From positions 310,001-374,000 of the forward strand of contig JBBELK010000217.1 in NCBI GenBank assembly GCA_037783545.1: a stretch of 64,000 nucleotides of DNA, written 5' to 3'. Shown piece after piece: positions 12,230-26,542 of the stretch (position 1 is the stretch's first letter; every line of letters starts with the position of its first letter). The notes beneath the pieces were generated by a model. That model searched no databases and was not told where the DNA came from. It was given only the letters and a program-made list of their open reading frames with translations. The position numbers and the translations under genes are program-made. This DNA comes from Henricia sp. BOLD:AAB3569 (Eukaryota; Echinodermata; Asteroidea; Spinulosida; Echinasteridae).

Positions 12230-14107
12230 CCGGTTTCAACCGGACGTGAGCAAGGTCAAAGGTCACCGCCATATTTTTTGGATACCCCACCCTAGTCGAA
12301 GTGTAATACAGTTGACCACATGCAGATATCTTGTACCACTTTCAAATGGCAAGGCAAAATCTGTTAGACCAATAGGAAACGAGGTCAAAGGTCAAGCCCT
12401 GTGCGCATCTTAAAGACATTTGTTAGTGATCGTATATGCCACAGGAATCAATATCGTAGGTCAAACAGTTGATTTTTTATTGATTTTTGAATATTTAATT
12501 ACGTAATCATCTTGTCGGTAGAGGGCGCTATTTCGTACGATGACGTCATCACTTATATTTTTGGAAAGCTTAAGGGCCTCTGGTAATAACACCATTGACC
12601 CCATCTCAATACATCCTTTCACTTTCAAACTAAGGGCCACTTCCGGTTTCGACCGGAAGTGAGCAAGGTCAAAGGTCACCAACATATTTTTTAGATACCC
12701 CACCCTCGTCGAAGTGTAACACAAGTGACTTTGTCCAAATATCTTGCACCACTTTCAAATGGCAAGGCAAAATCTGTTTGACCAATAGGAAACGAGGTCA
12801 AAGGTCAAGGCGTGTGCGCATCTTAAAGACTTTTGTTAGTCATCGTATATGGCGAAGGAATCAAGATCGTAGGTCAAACGGTTGATTTGTTATTGATTTT
12901 TGAATATTTAATTTATTAAACTTCATGCGCCTTTAATCTGACACGTGATGACGTCATCATTACGTCATTAGTACTGTGCACAACTTCACATAGTGACCAA
13001 TGTCCATGTGAAGTTTGAAGTCAATCATCAATGTGCAAGTGTCCGAAATAGCGTCTGAAAAAAGTGGAAGAAGGAAAAGAATAAACTAGACCTGTGTTCG
13101 TTCTTGACAACGAACACATGGCTGTTCCCCTCCTTTTTATAAACATATATGGTGTTCGGGATGACCTTTGTTAGTGATCGTATATGAAGAAATCACGATC
13201 GTAGGTCAAACGGTTGAGTTTTTATCGATTTTTTAATTTTGAATATTATTACATGCCCCTTTAATCTGACATGTAGGGAAGGTCAAAGGTGTTGCTATAT
13301 GTTTGGATACCCCACCCTAGTCGAAGTGTAACACAGTTGACCCCATCGTGTTATATTGTACCCCTTTCAAATGGCAAGGCAAAATCTGTTTGACCAATAG
13401 GAAACGAGGTCAAAGGTCAAGGCGTGTGCGCATCTTAAAGACATTTGTTAGTGATCGTGTATGCCAAAGGAATCAAAATCGTAGGTCAAACCGTTGATTT
13501 TTTATTGATTTTTGAATATTTAATTACGTAATCATCTTGTCGCTAGAGGGCGCTATTTCGTACGATGACGTCATCACTTATATTTTTGGAAAGCTTAAGG
13601 GCCTCTGGTAATAACACCATTGACCCCATCTCAATACCTCCTTTCACTTTCAAACTAAGGGCCACTTTCGGTTTCGACCGGAAGTGAGCAAGGTCAAAGG
13701 TCACCAACATATTTTTTAGATACCCCACCCTAGTCGAAGTGTAACACAAGTGACTTTGTCCAAATATCTTGCACCACTTTCAAATGGCAAGGCAAAATCT
13801 GTTTGACCAATAGGAAACGAGGTCAAAGGTCAAGGCGTGTGCGCATCTTAAAGACTTTTGTTAGTCATCGTATATGGCGAAGGAATCAAGATCGTAGGTC
13901 AAACGGTTGATTTTTTATTGATTTTTGAATATTTAATTTATTAAACTTCATGCGCCTTTAATCCGACACGTGATGACGTCATCATTACGTCATTAGTACT
14001 GTGCACTAATTCACATAGTGACCAATGTCCATGTGAAGTTTGAAGTCAATCATCAATGTGCAAGTGTCCGAAATAGCGTCTGAAAAAAGTGGAAGAAGGA
14101 AAAGAAT

Positions 14108-14177
14108 AAAAAAAAAAAAAAAAATCGTAACGAAAACAAAGGCTGTTCCGACCCGAATCGGAACAGCCAAAAACTAG
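14108..14177 (+). repeat. A-run plus one hairpin cassette
   Basis: One hairpin lies at 14141-14168 with arms GGCTGTTCCGA / TCGGAACAGCC, five bases before the CTAG at 14174. Confidence 0.9.
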
Positions 14178-17087
14178 ACCTGTGTTCGTTCTTGACAACG
14201 AACACATGGCTGTTCCCTTCCTTTTTATGAACATGTGTGGTGTTCAAGACGACCTATTATCACCTATGTTGTTATATTTAACTATTTAAGCATCTTGTCC
14301 CAAGAGAGCGCTATTTTATACGATGACGTCATCACTCACATTTTGGAAAGCTTGAGGCCCTTTGACATTAACACCCTTGACCCCGTATTTATACCCTCTA
14401 CCATTTTCACACTAAAGGCCACTTCCCGTTTCGACCGGAAGTGAGCAAGGTCAAAGGTCACCAACCTATTTTTTAGATACCCCACCCTAGTTGAAGTGTA
14501 ACACAACTGACCTCGTCCAAATATCTTGCACCACTTTCAAATGGCAAGGCAAGATCTGTTTGACCAATAGGAAACGAGGTCAAGGGTCAAGGCGTGTGCA
14601 CATTTTAAAGACCTTTGTTAGTCATCGTATATGGCGAAGGAATCAAGATCGTAGGTCAAACGGTTGATTTTGTATTGATTTTTTAATGTCTAATTTATTA
14701 AACATCATGCCCCTTTAATCTGACACGTGATGACGTCATCATAACGTAATCAGTTAAAGACCTTTGTTAGTTATTGTATATGGCGCAGGAATCAAGATAG
14801 TAGCTAAAATGGTTGATTTCTTACGGATTTTTTATATCCAATTTATTTTATTTGATGCCCCTTTAATCTGACACGTGATGACGTCATTATGACGTCATTA
14901 GTGAAAGACCTTTGTTAGTGATCATATTTGGCGCAGGAATCAAGATCGTAGCTCAAACGGTTGATTTTTTATTGATTTTTTATATTTCATTTATCTGTTT
15001 TCATGCCCCTTTAATCTGACATGTGATGACGTCGTCCTGACGTCATCATTTAAAGACATTTATTAGTGGTCGTATATGGCGCAGGAATGAAGATCATAGC
15101 TCAAACGGTTGATTTGTTATTGATTTTTGAACATTTAATTTTATCAAATACCCCTTTAATCTAACACATTGAGCAAGGTCAAAGGTCGCCACCAGATTTT
15201 TTGGATACCCCACCCTAGTCGAAGTGTAACACAATTGACCCCGTCCAAATATCTTGTACCACTTTCAAATGACAAGGCAAAATCTGTTTGACCAATAGGA
15301 AACAAGGTCAAAGGTCAAGGCGTGTGCGCATCTTAAAGACATTTGTTAGTCATCATATATGGCGAAGGAATCAAGTTCGTATGTCAAACGGTTGATTTTA
15401 TATTGATTTTTGAATATTTAATTTATTAAACTTCATACCCCTTTAATCTGACACGTGATGACGTCATCATTACGTCATTAGTACTGTGCACTAATTCACA
15501 TAGTGACCAATGTCTATGTGAAGTTTGAAGTCAATCATGAATGTGCAAGTGCCCGAAATAGCGTCTGAAAAAATTGGAAGAAGGAAAAGAATAAAAACTA
15601 GACCTGTGTTCGTTCTTGACAACGAACACATGGCTGTTCCCTTCCTTTTTATGAACATGTGTGGTGTTCAAGACGACCTATTATCACCTATGTTGTTATA
15701 TTTAACTATTTAAGCATCTTGTCCCAAGAGAGCGCTATTTTATACGATGACGTCATCACTCACATTTTGGAAAGCTTGAGGCCCTTTGACATTAACACCC
15801 TTGACCCCGTATTTATACCCTCTACCATTTTCACACTAAAGGCCACTTCCCGTTTCGACCGGAAGTGAGCAAGGTCAAAGGTCACCAACCTATTTTTTAG
15901 ATACCCCACCCTAGTTGAAGTGTAACACAACTGACCTCGTCCAAATATCTTGCACCACTTTCAAATGGCAAGGCAAGATCTGTTTGACCAATAGGAAACG
16001 AGGTCAAGGGTCAAGGCGTGTGCACATTTTAAAGACCTTTGTTAGTCATCGTATATGGCGAAGGAATCAAGATCGTAGGTCAAACGGTTGATTTTGTATT
16101 GATTTTTTAATGTCTAATTTATTAAACATCATGCCCCTTTAATCTGACACGTGATGACGTCATCATAACGTAATCAGTTAAAGACCTTTGTTAGTTATTG
16201 TATATGGCGCAGGAATCAAGATAGTAGCTAAAATGGTTGATTTCTTACGGATTTTTTATATCCAATTTATTTTATTTGATGCCCCTTTAATCTGACACGT
16301 GATGACGTCATTATGACGTCATTAGTGAAAGACCTTTGTTAGTGATCATATTTGGCGCAGGAATCAAGATCGTAGCTCAAACGGTTGATTTTTTATTGAT
16401 TTTTTATATTTCATTTATCTGTTTTCATGCCCCTTTAATCTGACATGTGATGACGTCGTCCTGACGTCATCATTTAAAGACATTTATTAGTGGTCGTATA
16501 TGGCGCAGGAATGAAGATCATAGCTCAAACGGTTGATTTGTTATTGATTTTTGAACATTTAATTTTATCAAATACCCCTTTAATCTAACACATTGAGCAA
16601 GGTCAAAGGTCGCCACCAGATTTTTTGGATACCCCACCCTAGTCGAAGTGTAACACAATTGACCCCGTCCAAATATCTTGTACCACTTTCAAATGACAAG
16701 GCAAAATCTGTTTGACCAATAGGAAACAAGGTCAAAGGTCAAGGCGTGTGCGCATCTTAAAGACATTTGTTAGTCATCATATATGGCGAAGGAATCAAGT
16801 TCGTATGTCAAACGGTTGATTTTATATTGATTTTTGAATATTTAATTTATTAAACTTCATGCCCCTTTAATCTGACACGTGATGACGTCATCATTACGTC
16901 ATTAGTACTGTGCACTAATTCACATAGTGACCAATGTCTATGTGAAGTTTGAAGTCAATCAATAATGTGCAAGTGCCAGAAATAGCGTCTGAAAAAATTG
17001 GAAGAAGGAAAAGAATAAAAAAAAAAAAAAAAATCGTAACGAAAACAAAGGCTGTTCCGACCCGAATCGGAACAGCCAAAAAAAAAA
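14174..17087. repeat. two tandem superunits of the 1,424-bp subtype
   Basis: Units 14174-15597 and 15598-17087 match at a constant offset of 1,424 bp. The second is longer because a hairpin cassette is inserted at its end. Both start with ACCTGTGTTCG and share the variant TGTTCAAGACGACC. Confidence 0.85.
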
Positions 17088-17091
17088 CTAG
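17017..17091 (+). repeat. A-run plus one hairpin cassette
   Basis: One hairpin lies at 17050-17077, followed by an A run and CTAG at 17088. Confidence 0.9.
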
Positions 17092-18519
17092 AAATGTGTT
17101 CGTTGAAAACGAACACATGGCTGTTCCCCTCCTTTTTATAAACATATGTGGTGTTCGGGATGACCTTTGTTAGTGATTGTATATGAATAAATCACGATCG
17201 TATGTCAAACGGTTGAGTTTTTATCGATTTTTAAATATTGAATATTATTACATGCCACTTTAATCTGACATGTAGGGAAGGTCAAAGGTGTTGCTATATG
17301 TTTGGATACCCCACCCTAGTCGAAGTGTAACACAGTTGACCCCATCGTGATATATTGTACCCCTTTCAAATGGCAAGGCAAAATCTGTTTGACCAATAGG
17401 AAACGAGGTCAAAGGTCAAGCCATGTGCGCATCTTAAAGACATTTGTTAGTGATCGTATATGCAGAAGGAATCAAATTTGTAGGTCAAACGGTAGATTTT
17501 TTATTGATTTTTGAATATTTAATTACGTAATCATCTTGTCGCTAGAGGGCGCTATTTCCTACGATGACGTCATCACTTATATTTTTGGAAAGCTTAAGGG
17601 CCTCTGGTAATAACACCATTGACCCTATCTCAATACCTCCTTTCACTTTCAAACTAAGGGCCACTTCCGGTTTCGACCGGAAGTGAGCAAGGTCAAAGGT
17701 CACGGCCATATTTTTTGGATACACCACCCTAGGTCCAAGTGTAATACAGTTGACCACATCCAGATATCTTGTACCACTTTCAAATGGCAAGGCAAAATCT
17801 GTTAGACCAATAGGAGACGAGGTCAAAGGTCAAGCCCTGTGCGCATCTTAAAGACATTTGTTAGTGATCGTATATGCCACAGGAATCAAGATCGTAGGTC
17901 AAACAGTTGATTTTTTATTGATTTTTGAATATTTAATTACGTAATCATCTTGTCGGTAGAGGGCGCTATTTCGTACGATGACGTCATCACTTATATTTTT
18001 GGAAAGCTTAAGGGCCTCTGGTAATAACACCATTGACCCCATCTCAATACCTCCTACCACTTTCAAACTAAGGGCCACTTCCGGTTTCGACCGGAAGTGA
18101 GCAAGGTCAAAGGTCACCAACATATTTTTTAGATACCCCACACTAGTCGAAGTGTAACACAAGTGACTTTGTCCAAATATCTTGCACCACTTTCAAATGG
18201 CAAGGCAAAATCTGTTTGACCAATAGGAAACGAGGTCAAAGGTCAAGGCGTGTGCGCATCTTAAAGACTTTTGTTAGTCATCATATATGGCGAAGGAATC
18301 AAGATCGTAGGTCAAACGGTTGATTTGTTATTGATTTTTGAATATTTAATTTATTAAACTTCATGCGCCTTTAATCTGACACGTGATGACGTCATCATTA
18401 CGTCATTAGCACTGTGCACTAATTCACATAGTGACCAATGTCCATGTGAAGTTTGAAGTCAATCATCAATGTGTAAGTGTCCGAAATAGCGTCTGAAAAA
18501 AGTGGAAGAAGGAAAAGAA

Positions 18520-18657
18520 TAAAAAAAAAAAAAAAAATCTTAACGAAAACAAAGGCTGTTCCGACCCGAATCGGAACAGCCAAAAAGAAAAAAAAAAAAA
18601 AAAAAAATCTTAACGAAAACAAAGGCTGTTCCCAACCGTGTTGGAACAGCCAACTAG
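18520..18657 (+). repeat. A-run plus two hairpin cassettes
   Basis: Hairpins lie at 18554-18581 (GACCCGAATC centre) and 18624-18651 (CAACCGTGTT centre). The second ends two bases before CTAG at 18654. Confidence 0.9.
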
Positions 18658-19675
18658 ACCTGTGTTCGTTCTTGACAACGAACACATGGCTGTTCCCTTC
18701 CTTTTTATAAACATATATGGTGTTCGGGATGACCTTTGTTAGTGATCGTATATGAAGACATCACGATCGTAGGTCAAACGGTTGAGTTTTTATCGATTTT
18801 TAAATTTTGAATATTATTACATGCCCCTTTAATCTGACATGTAGGGAAGGTCAAAGGTGTTGCTATTTGTTTGGATACCCCACCCTAGTCGAAGTGTAAC
18901 ACAGTTGAGCCAATCGTGTTATATTGTACCCCTTTCAAATGGCAAGGCAAAATCTGTTTGACCAATAGGAAACGAGGTCAAAGGTCAAGGCGTGTGCGCA
19001 TCTTAAATACATTTGTTAGTGATCGTGTATGCCAAAGGAATCAAAATCGTAGGTCAAACGGTTGATTTTTTATTGATTTTTGAATATTTAATTACGTAAT
19101 CATCTTGTCGCTAGAGGGCGCTATTTCGTACGATGACGTCATTACTTATATTTTTGGAAAGCTTAAGGGCCTCTGGTAATAACACCATTGACCCCATCTC
19201 AATACCTCCTTTCACTTTCAAACTAAAGGCCACTTCCGGTTTCGACCGGAAGTGAGCAAGGTCAAAGGTCACCAACATATTTTTTAGATACCCCACCCTA
19301 GTCGAAGTGTAACACAAGTGACTTTGTCCAAATATCTTGCACCACTTTCAAATGGCAAGGCAAAATCTGTTTGACCAATAGGAAACGAGGTCAAAGGTCA
19401 AGGCGTGTGCGCATCTTAAAGACTTTTGTTAGTCATCGTATATGGCGAAGGAATCAAGATCGTAGGTCAAACGGTTGATTTTTTATTGATTTTTGAATAT
19501 TTAATTTATTAAACTTCATGCGCCTTTAATTTGACACGTGATGACGTCATCATGACGTCATTAGTACTGTGCACAACTTCACATAGTGACCAATGTCCAT
19601 GTGAAGTTTGAAGTCAATCATCAATGTGCAAGTGTCCGAAATAGCGTCTGAAAAAAGTGGAAGAAGGAAAAGAAT

Positions 19676-19741
19676 AAAAAAAAAAAAAAAATCGTAACGA
19701 AAACAAAGGCTGTTCCGACCCGAATCGGAACAGCCAACTAG
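19676..19741 (+). repeat. A-run plus one hairpin cassette
   Basis: One hairpin lies at 19708-19735, two bases before CTAG at 19738. Confidence 0.9.
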
Positions 19742-20175
19742 AAATGTGTTCGTTGAAAACGAACACATGGCTGTTCCCCTCCTTTTTATAAACATATGTG
19801 GTGTTCGGGATGACCTTTGTTAGTGATTGTATATGAATAAATCACGATCGTATGTCAAACGGTTGAGTTTTTATCGATTTTTAAATATTGTATATTATTA
19901 CATGCCACTTTAATCTGACATGTAGGGAAGGTCAAAGGTGTTGCTATATGTTTGGATACCCCACCCTAGTCGAAGTGTAACACAGTTGACCCCATCGTGA
20001 TATATTGTACCCCTTTCAAATGGCAAGGCAAAATCTGTTTGACCAATAGGAAACGAGGTCAAAGGTCAAGCCATGTGCGCATCTTAAAGACATTTGTTAG
20101 GGATTGTATATGCAGAAGGAATCAAATTTGTAGGTCAAACGGTAGATTTTTTATTGATTTTTGAATATTTAATTA

Positions 20176-21417
20176 CGTAATCATCTTGTCGCTAGAGGGC
20201 GCTATTTCCTACGATGACGTCATCACTTATATTTTTGGAAAGCTTAAGGGCCTCTGGTAATAACACCATTGACCCCATCTCAATACCTCCTTTCACTTTC
20301 AAACTAAGGGCCACTTCCGGTTTCGACCGGAAGTGAGCAAGGTCAAAGGTCACGGCCATATTTTTTGGATACACCACCCTAGGTCCAAGTGTAATACAGT
20401 TGACCACATGCAGATATCTTGTACCACTTTCAAATGGCAAGGCAAAATCTGTTAGACCAATAGGAAACGAGGTCAAAGGTCAAGGGGTGTGCGCATCTCA
20501 AAGACCTTTGTTAGTCATCGTATATGCCGAAGGAATCAAGATCGTAGGTCAAACGGTTGATTTTTTATTGATTTTCCAATATTTCATTACGTAATCATCT
20601 TGTCGCTAGAGGGCGCTATTTCGTACGATGACGTCATCACTTATATTTTTGGAAAGCTTAAGGGCCTCTGGTAATAACACCATTGACCCCATCTCAATAC
20701 CTCCTTTCACTTTCAAACTAAGGGCCACTTCCGGTTTCGACCGGAAGTGAGCAAGGTCAAAGGTCACGGCCATATTTTTTGGATACACCACCCTAGGTCC
20801 AAGTGTAATACAGTTGACCACATGCAGATATCTTGTACCACTTTCAAATGGCAAGGCAAAATCTGTTAGACCAATAGGAAACGAGGTCAAAGGTCAAGGG
20901 GTGTGCGCATCTCAAAGACCTTTGTTAGTCATCGTATATGCCGAAGGAATCAAGATCGTAGGTCAAACGGTTGATTTTTTATTGATTTTCCAATATTTCA
21001 TTACGTAATCATCTTGTCGCTAGAGGGCGCTATTTCGTACGATGACGTCATCACTTATATTTTTGGAAAGCTTAAGGGCCTCTGGTAATAACACCATTGA
21101 CCCCATCTCAATACCTCCTTTCACTTTCAAACTAAGGGCCACTTCCGGTTTCGACCGGAAGTGAGCAAGGTCAAAGGTCACCAACATATTGTTTAGATAC
21201 CCCACCCTAGTCGAAGTGTAACACAAGTGACTTTGTCCAAATATCTTGCACCACTTTCAAATGGCAAGGCAAAATCTGTTTGACCAATAGGAAACGAGGT
21301 CAAAGGTCAAGGGGTGTGCGCATCTCAAAGACCTTTATTATTCATCGTATATGCCGAAGGAATCAAGATCGTAGGTCAAACGGTTGATTTTTTAATGATT
21401 TTTGAATATTTAATTGA
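20176..21417. repeat. three consecutive copies of the basic 414-bp unit
   Basis: This is the clearest stretch of the basic repeat. The phrase CGTAATCATCTTGTCGCTAG recurs at 20176, 20590 and 21004, exactly 414 bp apart. Each unit carries a TGACGTCA palindrome near its start and two perfect AGGTCAAAGGTCA sites. The third unit changes into the superunit tail at its end. Confidence 0.9.
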
Positions 21418-23431
21418 TTAAACTTCATGCCCCTTTAATCTGACACGTGATGACGTCATCATGACGTCATTAGTACTGTGCACAACTTAACATAGTGACC
21501 AATGTCCATGTGAAGTTTGAAGTCAATCATGAATGTGCAAGTGCCCGAAATAGCGTGCGAAAAAAGTGGAAGAAGGAAAAGAAAGAAAACTAGAAATGTG
21601 TTCGTTGAAAACGAACACATGGCTGTTCCCCTCCTTTTTATAAACATATGTGGTGTTCGGGATGACCTTTGTTAGTGATTGTATATGAAGAAATCACGAT
21701 CGTATGTCAAACGGTTGAGTTTTTATCGATTTTTAAATATTGAATATTATTACATGCCACTTTAATCTGACATGTAGGGAAGGTCAAAGGTGTTGCTATA
21801 TGTTTGGATACCCCACCCTAGTCGAAGTGTAACACAGTTGACCCCATCGTGATATATTGTACCCCTTTCAAATGGCAAGGCAAAATCTGTTTGACCAATA
21901 GGAAACGAGGTCAAAGGTCAAGCCATGTGCGCATCTTAAAGACATTTGTTAGTGATCGTATATGCAGAAGGAATCAAATTTGTAGGTCAAACGGTAGATT
22001 TTTTATTGATTTTTGAATATTTAATTACGTAATCATCTTGTCGCTAGAGGGCGCTATTTCCTACGATGACGTCATCACTTATATTTTTGGAAAGCTTAAG
22101 GGCCTCTGGTAATAACACCATTGACCCTATCTCAATACCTCCTTTCACTTTCAAACTAAGGGCCACTTCCGGTTTCGACCGGAAGTGAGCAAGGTCAAAG
22201 GTCACGGCCATATTTTTTGGATACACCACCCTAGGTCCAAGTGTAATACAGTTGACCACATCCAGATATCTTGTACCACTTTCAAATGGCAAGGCAAAAA
22301 CTGTTAGACCAATAGGAAACGAGGTCAAAGGTCAAGCCCTGTGCGCATCTTAAAGACATTTGTTAGTGATCGTATATGCCACAGGAATCAAGATCGTAGG
22401 TCAAACAGTTGATTTTTTATTGATTTTTGAATATTTAATTACGTAATCATCTTGTCGGTAGAGGGCGCTATTTCGTACGATGACGTCATCACTTATATTT
22501 TTGGAAAGCTTAAGGGCCTCTGGTAATAACACCATTGACCCCATCTCAATACCTCCTTTCACTTTCAAACTAAGGGCCACTTCCGGTTTCGACCGGAAGT
22601 GAGCAAGGTCAAAGGTCACGGCCATATTTTTTGGATACACCACCCTAGGTCCAAGTGTAATACAGTTGACCACATCCAGATATCTTGTACCACTTTCAAA
22701 TGGCAAGGCAAAAACTGTTAGACCAATAGGAAACGAGGTCAAAGGTCAAGCCCTGTGCGCATCTTAAAGACATTTGTTAGTGATCGTATATGCCACAGGA
22801 ATCAAGATCGTAGGTCAAACAGTTGATTTTTTATTGATTTTTGAATATTTAATTACGTAATCATCTTGTCGGTAGAGGGCGCTATTTCGTACGATGACGT
22901 CATCACTTATATTTTTGGAAAGCTTAAGGGCCTCTGGTAATAACACCATTGACCCCATCTCAATACCTCCTTTCACTTTCAAACTAAGGGCCACTTCCGG
23001 TTTCGACCGGAAGTGAGCAAGGTCAAAGGTCACAAAAATATTTTTTAGATACCCCACCCTAGTCGAAGTGTAACACAAGTGACTTTGTCCAAATATCTTG
23101 CACCACTTTCAAATGGCAAGGCAAAATCTGTTAGACCAATAGGAAACGAGGTCAAAGGTCAAGGGGTGTGCGCATCTCAAAGACCCTTGTTAGTCATCGT
23201 ATATGGCGAAGGAATCAAGATCGTAGGTCAAACGGTTGATTTTTTAATGATTTTTGAATATTTAATTGATTAAACTTCATGCCCTTTAATCTGACACGTG
23301 ATGACGTCATCATGACGTCATTAGTACTGTGCACAACTTAACATAGTGACCAATGTCCATGTGAAGTTTGAAGTCAATCATGAATGTGCAAGTGCCCGAA
23401 ATAGCGTGCGAAAAAAGTGGAAGAAGGAAAA

Positions 23432-23573
23432 GAAAAAAAAAAATAAAAAAAAAAAAAATCTTAACGAAAACAAAGGCTGTTCCCAACCGTGTTGGAACAG
23501 CCAAAAAAAAAAAAAAAAAAAAATCGTAACGAAAACAAAGGCTGTTCCCAACCGTGTTGGAACAGCCAACTGA
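23432..23573 (+). repeat. A-run plus two hairpin cassettes
   Basis: Hairpins lie at 23475-23502 and 23540-23567, both with the CAACCGTGTT centre. The junction two bases later is CTGA (23570-23573), the only such variant seen. Confidence 0.88.
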
Positions 23574-26542
23574 AATGTGTTCGTTGAAAACGAACACATG
23601 GCTGTTCCCCTCCTTTTTATAAACATATGTGGTGTTCGGGATGACCTTTGTTAGTGATTGTATATGAAGAAATCACGATCGTATGTCAAACGGTTGAGTT
23701 TTTATCGATTTTTAAATATTGAATATTATTACATGCCACTTTAATCTGACATGTAGGGAAGGTCAAAGGTGTTGCTATATGTTTGGATACCCCACCCTAG
23801 TCGAAGTGTAACACAGTTGACCCCATCGTGATATATTGTACCCCTTTCAAATGGCAAGGCAAAATCTGTTTGACCAATAGGAAACGAGGTCAAAGGTCAA
23901 GCCATGTGCGCATCTTAAAGACATTTGTTAGTGATCGTATATGCAGAAGGAATCAAATTTGTAGGTCAAACGGTAGATTTTTTATTGATTTTTGAATATT
24001 TAATTACGTAATCATCTTGTCGCTAGAGGGCGCTATTTCCTACGATGACGTCATCACTTATATTTTTGGAAAGCTTAAGGGCCTCTGGTAATAACACCAT
24101 TGACCCTATCTCAATACCTCCTTTCACTTTCAAACTAAGGGCCACTTCCGGTTTCGACCGGAAGTGAGCAAGGTCAAAGGTCACGGCCATATTTTTTGGA
24201 TACACCACCCTAGGTCCAAGTGTAATACAGTTGACCACATCCAGATATCTTGTACCACTTTCAAATGGCAAGGCAAAATCTGTTAGACCAATAGGAAACG
24301 AGGTCAAAGGTCAAGCCCTGTGCGCATCTTAAAGACATTTGTTAGTGATCGTATATGCCACAGGAATCAAGATCGTAGGTCAAACAGTTGATTTTTTATT
24401 GATTTTTGAATATTTAATTACGTAATCATCTTGTCGGTAGAGGGCGCTATTTCGTACGATGACGTCATCACTTATATTTTTGGAAAGCTTAAGGGCCTCT
24501 GGTAATAACACCATTGACCCAATCTCAATACCTCCTTTCACTTTCAAACTAAGGGCCACTTCCGGTTTCGACCGGAAGTGAGCAAGGTCAAAGGTCACAA
24601 TTTTTTTTTTAGATACCCCACCCTAGTCGAAGTGTAACACAAGTGACTTTGTCCAAATATCTTGCACCACTTTCAAATGGCAAGGCAAAATCTGTTTGAC
24701 CAATAGGAAACGAGGTCAAAGGTCAAGGCGTGTGCGCATCTTAAAGACTTTTGTTAGTCATCGTATATGGCGAAGGAATCAAGATCGTAGGTCAAACGGT
24801 TGAATTTTTATTGATTTTTGAATATTTAATTTATTAAACTTCATACCCCTTTAATCTGACACGTGATGACGTCATGATTACGTCATTAGTACTATGCACT
24901 AATTCACATAGTGACCAATGTCCATGTAAAGTTTGAAGTCAATCATCAATGTGCAAGTGTCCGAAATAGCGTCTGAAAAAAGTGGAAGAAGTAAAAGAAT
25001 AACTAGACCTGTGTTCGTTCTTGACAACGAACACATGGCTGTTCCCCTCCTTTTTATAAACATATGTGGTGTTCGGGATGACCTTTGTTAGTGATTGTAT
25101 ATGAAGAAATCACGATCGTATGTCAAACGGTTGAGTTTTTATCGATTTTTAAATATTGAATATTATTACATGCCCCTTTAATCTGACATGTAGGGAAGGT
25201 CAAAGGTGTTGCTATATGTTTGGATACCCCACCCTAGTCGAAGTGTAACACAGTTGACCCCATCGTGATATATTGTACCCCTTTCAAATGGCAAGGCAAA
25301 ATCTGTTTGACCAATAGGAAACGAGGTCAAAGGTAAAGCCATGTGCGCATCTTAAAGACATTTGTTAGTGATCGTATATGCAGAAGGAATCAAATTTGTA
25401 GGTCAAACGGTAGATTTTTTATTGATTTTTGAATATTTAATTACGTAATCATCTTGTCGCTAGAGGGCGCTATTTCGTACGATGACGTCATCACTTATAT
25501 TTTTGGAAAGCTTAAGGGCCTCTGGTAATAACACCATTGACCCTATCTCAATACCTCCTTTCACTTTCAAACTAAGGGCCACTTCCTGTTTCGACCGGAA
25601 GTGAGCAAGGTCAAAGGTCACGGCCATATTTTTTGGATACACCACCCTAGGTCCAAGTGTAATACAGTTGACCACATCCAGATATCTTGTACCACTTTCA
25701 AATGGCAAGGCAAAATCTGTTAGACCAATAGGAAACGAGGTCAAAGGTCAAGCCCTGTGCGCATCTTAAAGACATTTGTTAGTGATCGTATATGCCACAG
25801 GAATCAAGATCGTAGGTCAAACAGTTGATTTTTTATTGATTTTTGAATATTTAATTACGTAATCATCTTGTCGCTAGAGGGCGCTATTTCGTACGATGAC
25901 GTCATCACTTATATTTTTGGAAAGCTTAAGGGCCTCTGGTAATAACACCATTGACCCTATCTCAATACCTCCTTTCACTTTCAAACTAAGGGCCACTTCC
26001 GGTTTCGACCGGAAGTGAGCAAGGTCAAGGCCATATTTTTTGGATACACCACCCTAGGTCCAAGTGTAATACAGTTGACCACATCCAGATATCTTGTACC
26101 ACTTTCAAATGGCAAGGCAAAATCTGTTAGACCAATAGGAAACGAGGTCAAAGGTCAAGCCCTGTGCGCATCTTAAAGACATTTGTTAGTGATCGTATAT
26201 GCCACAGGAATCAAGATCGTAGGTCAAACAGTTGATTTTTTATTGATTTTTGAATATTTAATTACGTAATCATCTTGTCGCTAGAGGGCGCTATTTCGTA
26301 CGATGACGTCATCACTTATATTTTTGGAAAGCTTAAGGGCCTCTGGTAATAACACCATTGACCCTATCTCAATACCTCCTTTCACTTTCAAACTAAGGGC
26401 CACTTCCGGTTTCGACCGGAAGTGAGCAAGGTCAAAGGTCACGGCCATATTTTTTGGATACACCACCCTAGGTCCAAGTGTAATACAGTTGACCACATCC
26501 AGATATCTTGTACCACTTTCAAATGGCAAGGCAAAATCTGTT

